NCBI GenBank assembly: GCA_030849045.1
Contig: JASAOL010000600.1
Span: 186,001-250,000 of the forward strand
Source of the DNA: Wallacemonas rigidus
Taxonomy: Eukaryota > Euglenozoa > Kinetoplastea > Trypanosomatida > Trypanosomatidae
Direction of reading: 5' to 3'
DNA length: 64,000 bases
Shown: positions 62,167 through 64,000 of the stretch, piece by piece
Layout of the letters: each line of letters starts with the position of its first letter
Position numbering within the stretch: the stretch's first letter is position 1
Notes under the pieces: model-generated
Database searches by the model: none
What the model was told of the DNA's origin: nothing
Seen by the model: the letters and a program-made list of their open reading frames with translations, nothing else
Made by a program: the position numbers and the translations under genes

Positions 62167-62937
62167 ATGCTGCCGCAGTCTCACGTGGTTGGGAGCGTGC
62201 GCACACAGTCGCCTCGATACGAGGTGCTTGTGGATCCCGAAACGCGTGGTCGTCACTTTTTCGCGCGAGATGGCAACGCGACGTGCTACCAGTATTGTTA
62301 CGACTCTAGACACGATCCGCGATCCCGCACCGCTGCTGTCGACGAACCGCACCTCCGAGTTGAGCGGGTTGTCTATGCAAACAGCCAGGTACCGATGGTG
62401 CAGGGTGAGGGCCCGCGTCATAAGCATCGTCACCATCGCGACGCTGTGGTCATTGAGGAATTGACCGATGACGCACCAGCTGCCACAATCTCCCGTGAGT
62501 CTGGAGCCCGGCACCAATACCAACCCACACACATCGACCGCGACGCACGTGAGAAGATGCCGGTTGTCGAAGAACCCGACGACGAGAGCGAAGACGTTAA
62601 CGATGACTTCTCGGAGATCGATCTCAGGCCTCACAGCCCAGTCGTCTCTCGTCGGCAGCCACAGCCTCGTCAGAGCAGCTTCTCCCCGCACAAGGGGGGT
62701 GTGGGGATGGGTATGATGATGTCCGCTCCTTTCCTCGAAATGGAGCGAATGCACCAGCAGATGATGCGGAGCCTCGGAATGTCAGACACCGTGTTCGGCC
62801 GGCAGGTACCGACCTTGCTGACAGGAGCTGGTCAGGGAAGGCTGTTCGATGACGTAATGCCCTTTGGGTTCGGCTCGCGCGATCCCTTCGATGATCTCTT
62901 CTTTGGTCACACACGGATGGGGATGGGCTTTCACTGA
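62167..62937 (+). CDS. Hypothetical protein with an MLF-like segment (256 aa)
   Basis: The start is ATG 62167, just after an A-rich tract; the frame further up is homopolymer-driven. The N-terminal third is polar with Cys40 and Cys44 close together (CYQYC), then a His/Arg cluster (GPRHKHRHH, 82-90) and an acidic region (134-150). Residues 187-212 (APFLEMERMHQQMMRSLG, then VFGRQ) resemble the core of myeloid leukaemia factor (MLF) proteins, in which a DPFF start is followed by a Met-rich helix and an FG step. A second such element, SRDPFDDLFFG, occurs near 237-247. The Met/Gly/Phe-rich C terminus is typical of flexible chaperone-associated regions (inference). The MLF link is by eye and weak; otherwise the function is unknown. 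Confidence 0.7.
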   Translation: MLPQSHVVGSVRTQSPRYEVLVDPETRGRHFFARDGNATCYQYCYDSRHDPRSRTAAVDEPHLRVERVVYANSQVPMVQGEGPRHKHRHHRDAVVIEELTDDAPAATISRESGARHQYQPTHIDRDAREKMPVVEEPDDESEDVNDDFSEIDLRPHSPVVSRRQPQPRQSSFSPHKGGVGMGMMMSAPFLEMERMHQQMMRSLGMSDTVFGRQVPTLLTGAGQGRLFDDVMPFGFGSRDPFDDLFFGHTRMGMGFH

Positions 62938-64000
62938 GTGCTGCACAGACGCGCAGTGAAACGCATGCGTGGAACTCTCTCTCTCTCACTCCCGTTATCT
63001 CGCTCTCACGACCCTTGACACTCTCTACGTCTTGATTGGTTTTATCTCTCATTTATTTTGGCAATCTCTTTTTTTTTTTCCCCGCAACAGAAAAAAAAAA
63101 ACGAATTGCAAATGACCGGAGGCCGGCGGAAAACACACACCAAAAAAAAAAAAAAAAGATGAGGGCGTGGCTGCTGTTCCTCTTGGACCCTTTCGTTCCG
63201 TGCTTTTGAAGAACAGGTGAAAAGAACGGCAGTATTATTTCCATCTCGCCTGATGTACGCTGTTTGTTCTTTTTTTGTTGTTGCTGTTGTTCGAGTGTCA
63301 CCGAGGTGCGTCGGTGTGCGTTGACGTAGTGTGTCTGGGCGGCGTTGACTTCCTCCTGCGTGGGAGACGCCCGCAAACAAACGTCATTTCCTCACAACCG
63401 CCTGCACATCACTCTCGCTCACAGATGCCTTCCCTGTTTTTCTGTTTTCATGACTCGCACGGTACTGTCCACGGTCATTGTCAACAAAAAAAAAAAAAAA
63501 AGAATGGGATATCAACTGGTGAAAAAGATTCTTTCTTTTCTTCTGTCTTGTCCTTAGCCGTCCTTCGTGTCAACTCTTTCCGTTGGAATGGGGCTGTGAC
63601 AAGTTGGTCTCCCACTTTTTCCTCTTTTTATTGTTGTTTTTTTCGTATACGGTCTCCCTACAACGCCAGTCGTGGGCTCGATGGCACTGGTTCAAAAGAA
63701 CAGCAAAGAGAAAACTAAGTCTTGAATGGTGCGAAGGCGTGCGGAACGGCGCCACGTCCTCCGCTGTGTGCGGCACCCATGCTCGCATATGCGAGTGCCC
63801 TCCACGCACTCTGATGGCCGCGTTTGCCAGCTCACCCGTGCGCGGGCATGAGATACACACACACACCCCAACACCACCCCCATACACTCTGATCACTCCT
63901 CTCTCCACGTCTCTACCGCATACAAACGTACGCCTTGGATCGGCCAGCGCGGCGCGTCTCACTGGTTGGGCTGTTCTGTTGTTTCCCTCGGCTGTCCCGC
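62938..64000. other. Right-end intergenic sequence
   Basis: No convincing gene. It contains a T-run and A-run pair (about 63070-63101), A-runs at about 63142-63156 and 63487-63501, GTT-rich DNA near 63279 and a short CA run near 63857. It is probably the 3' UTR of the 62167 gene and leader DNA of a gene beyond the window. Confidence 0.65.

Overview
The window looks like one stretch of a trypanosomatid nuclear chromosome, most probably from the Leishmaniinae (Leishmania, Leptomonas, Crithidia and relatives). The reasons are: every convincing gene lies on the + strand, as in a polycistronic transcription unit; the reading frames are long, GC-rich and uninterrupted by introns; the spacers are 1-3 kb of T-runs, pyrimidine tracts, A-runs and TG/CA microsatellites; and most start codons have a pyrimidine tract followed by a first AG upstream, the usual spliced-leader acceptor layout. 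A bacterial-type cyclopropane fatty acid synthase, an eIF2 beta, a mitoribosomal mL49-like protein and an amastin-like four-span protein fit that group. The species cannot be named from the sequence.

Layout: 1800-10499 encodes a giant Ser/Thr/Ala-rich protein of unknown role. 13178-14551 is the cyclopropane-fatty-acyl-phospholipid synthase (probable bacterial transfer), with two diverged copies of an untranslated ~340-bp repeat on its two sides (about 11.81-12.14 kb and 14.98-15.34 kb). 17202-18194 is eIF2 beta, 19172-20005 an mL49-like mitoribosomal protein, and 21261-22082 and 24977-25801 are two single-span membrane proteins.

From 27305 to 52589 lies the most striking part: three very large related genes (1614, 2661 and 1987 residues). 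All begin with a myristoylation-type MGA[L/V]PSRE start, share a string of conserved blocks in the same order, and end in a WNPY motif a few residues from the C terminus. A decayed leucine-rich-repeat pseudogene (about 42450-45063) sits between the second and third. I recognise no known domain in the trio, so it is the best candidate here for an undescribed system, perhaps a set of membrane-attached scaffold proteins (inference).

After the array come a large nuclease-helicase with a Cas4/Dna2-type iron-sulphur nuclease and an SF1 helicase (53589-57488), an amastin-like protein (58805-59614), a small protein with a hydrophobic tail (60498-60818, start uncertain) and a protein with an MLF-like segment (62167-62937). 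A single N at 61373, with the same ~87 bp on both sides, marks a probable assembly join. I found no tRNA, rRNA, CRISPR array or intact mobile element. Expression here should be controlled mainly after transcription, through trans-splicing, UTRs and one possible upstream ORF at 53546-53584.
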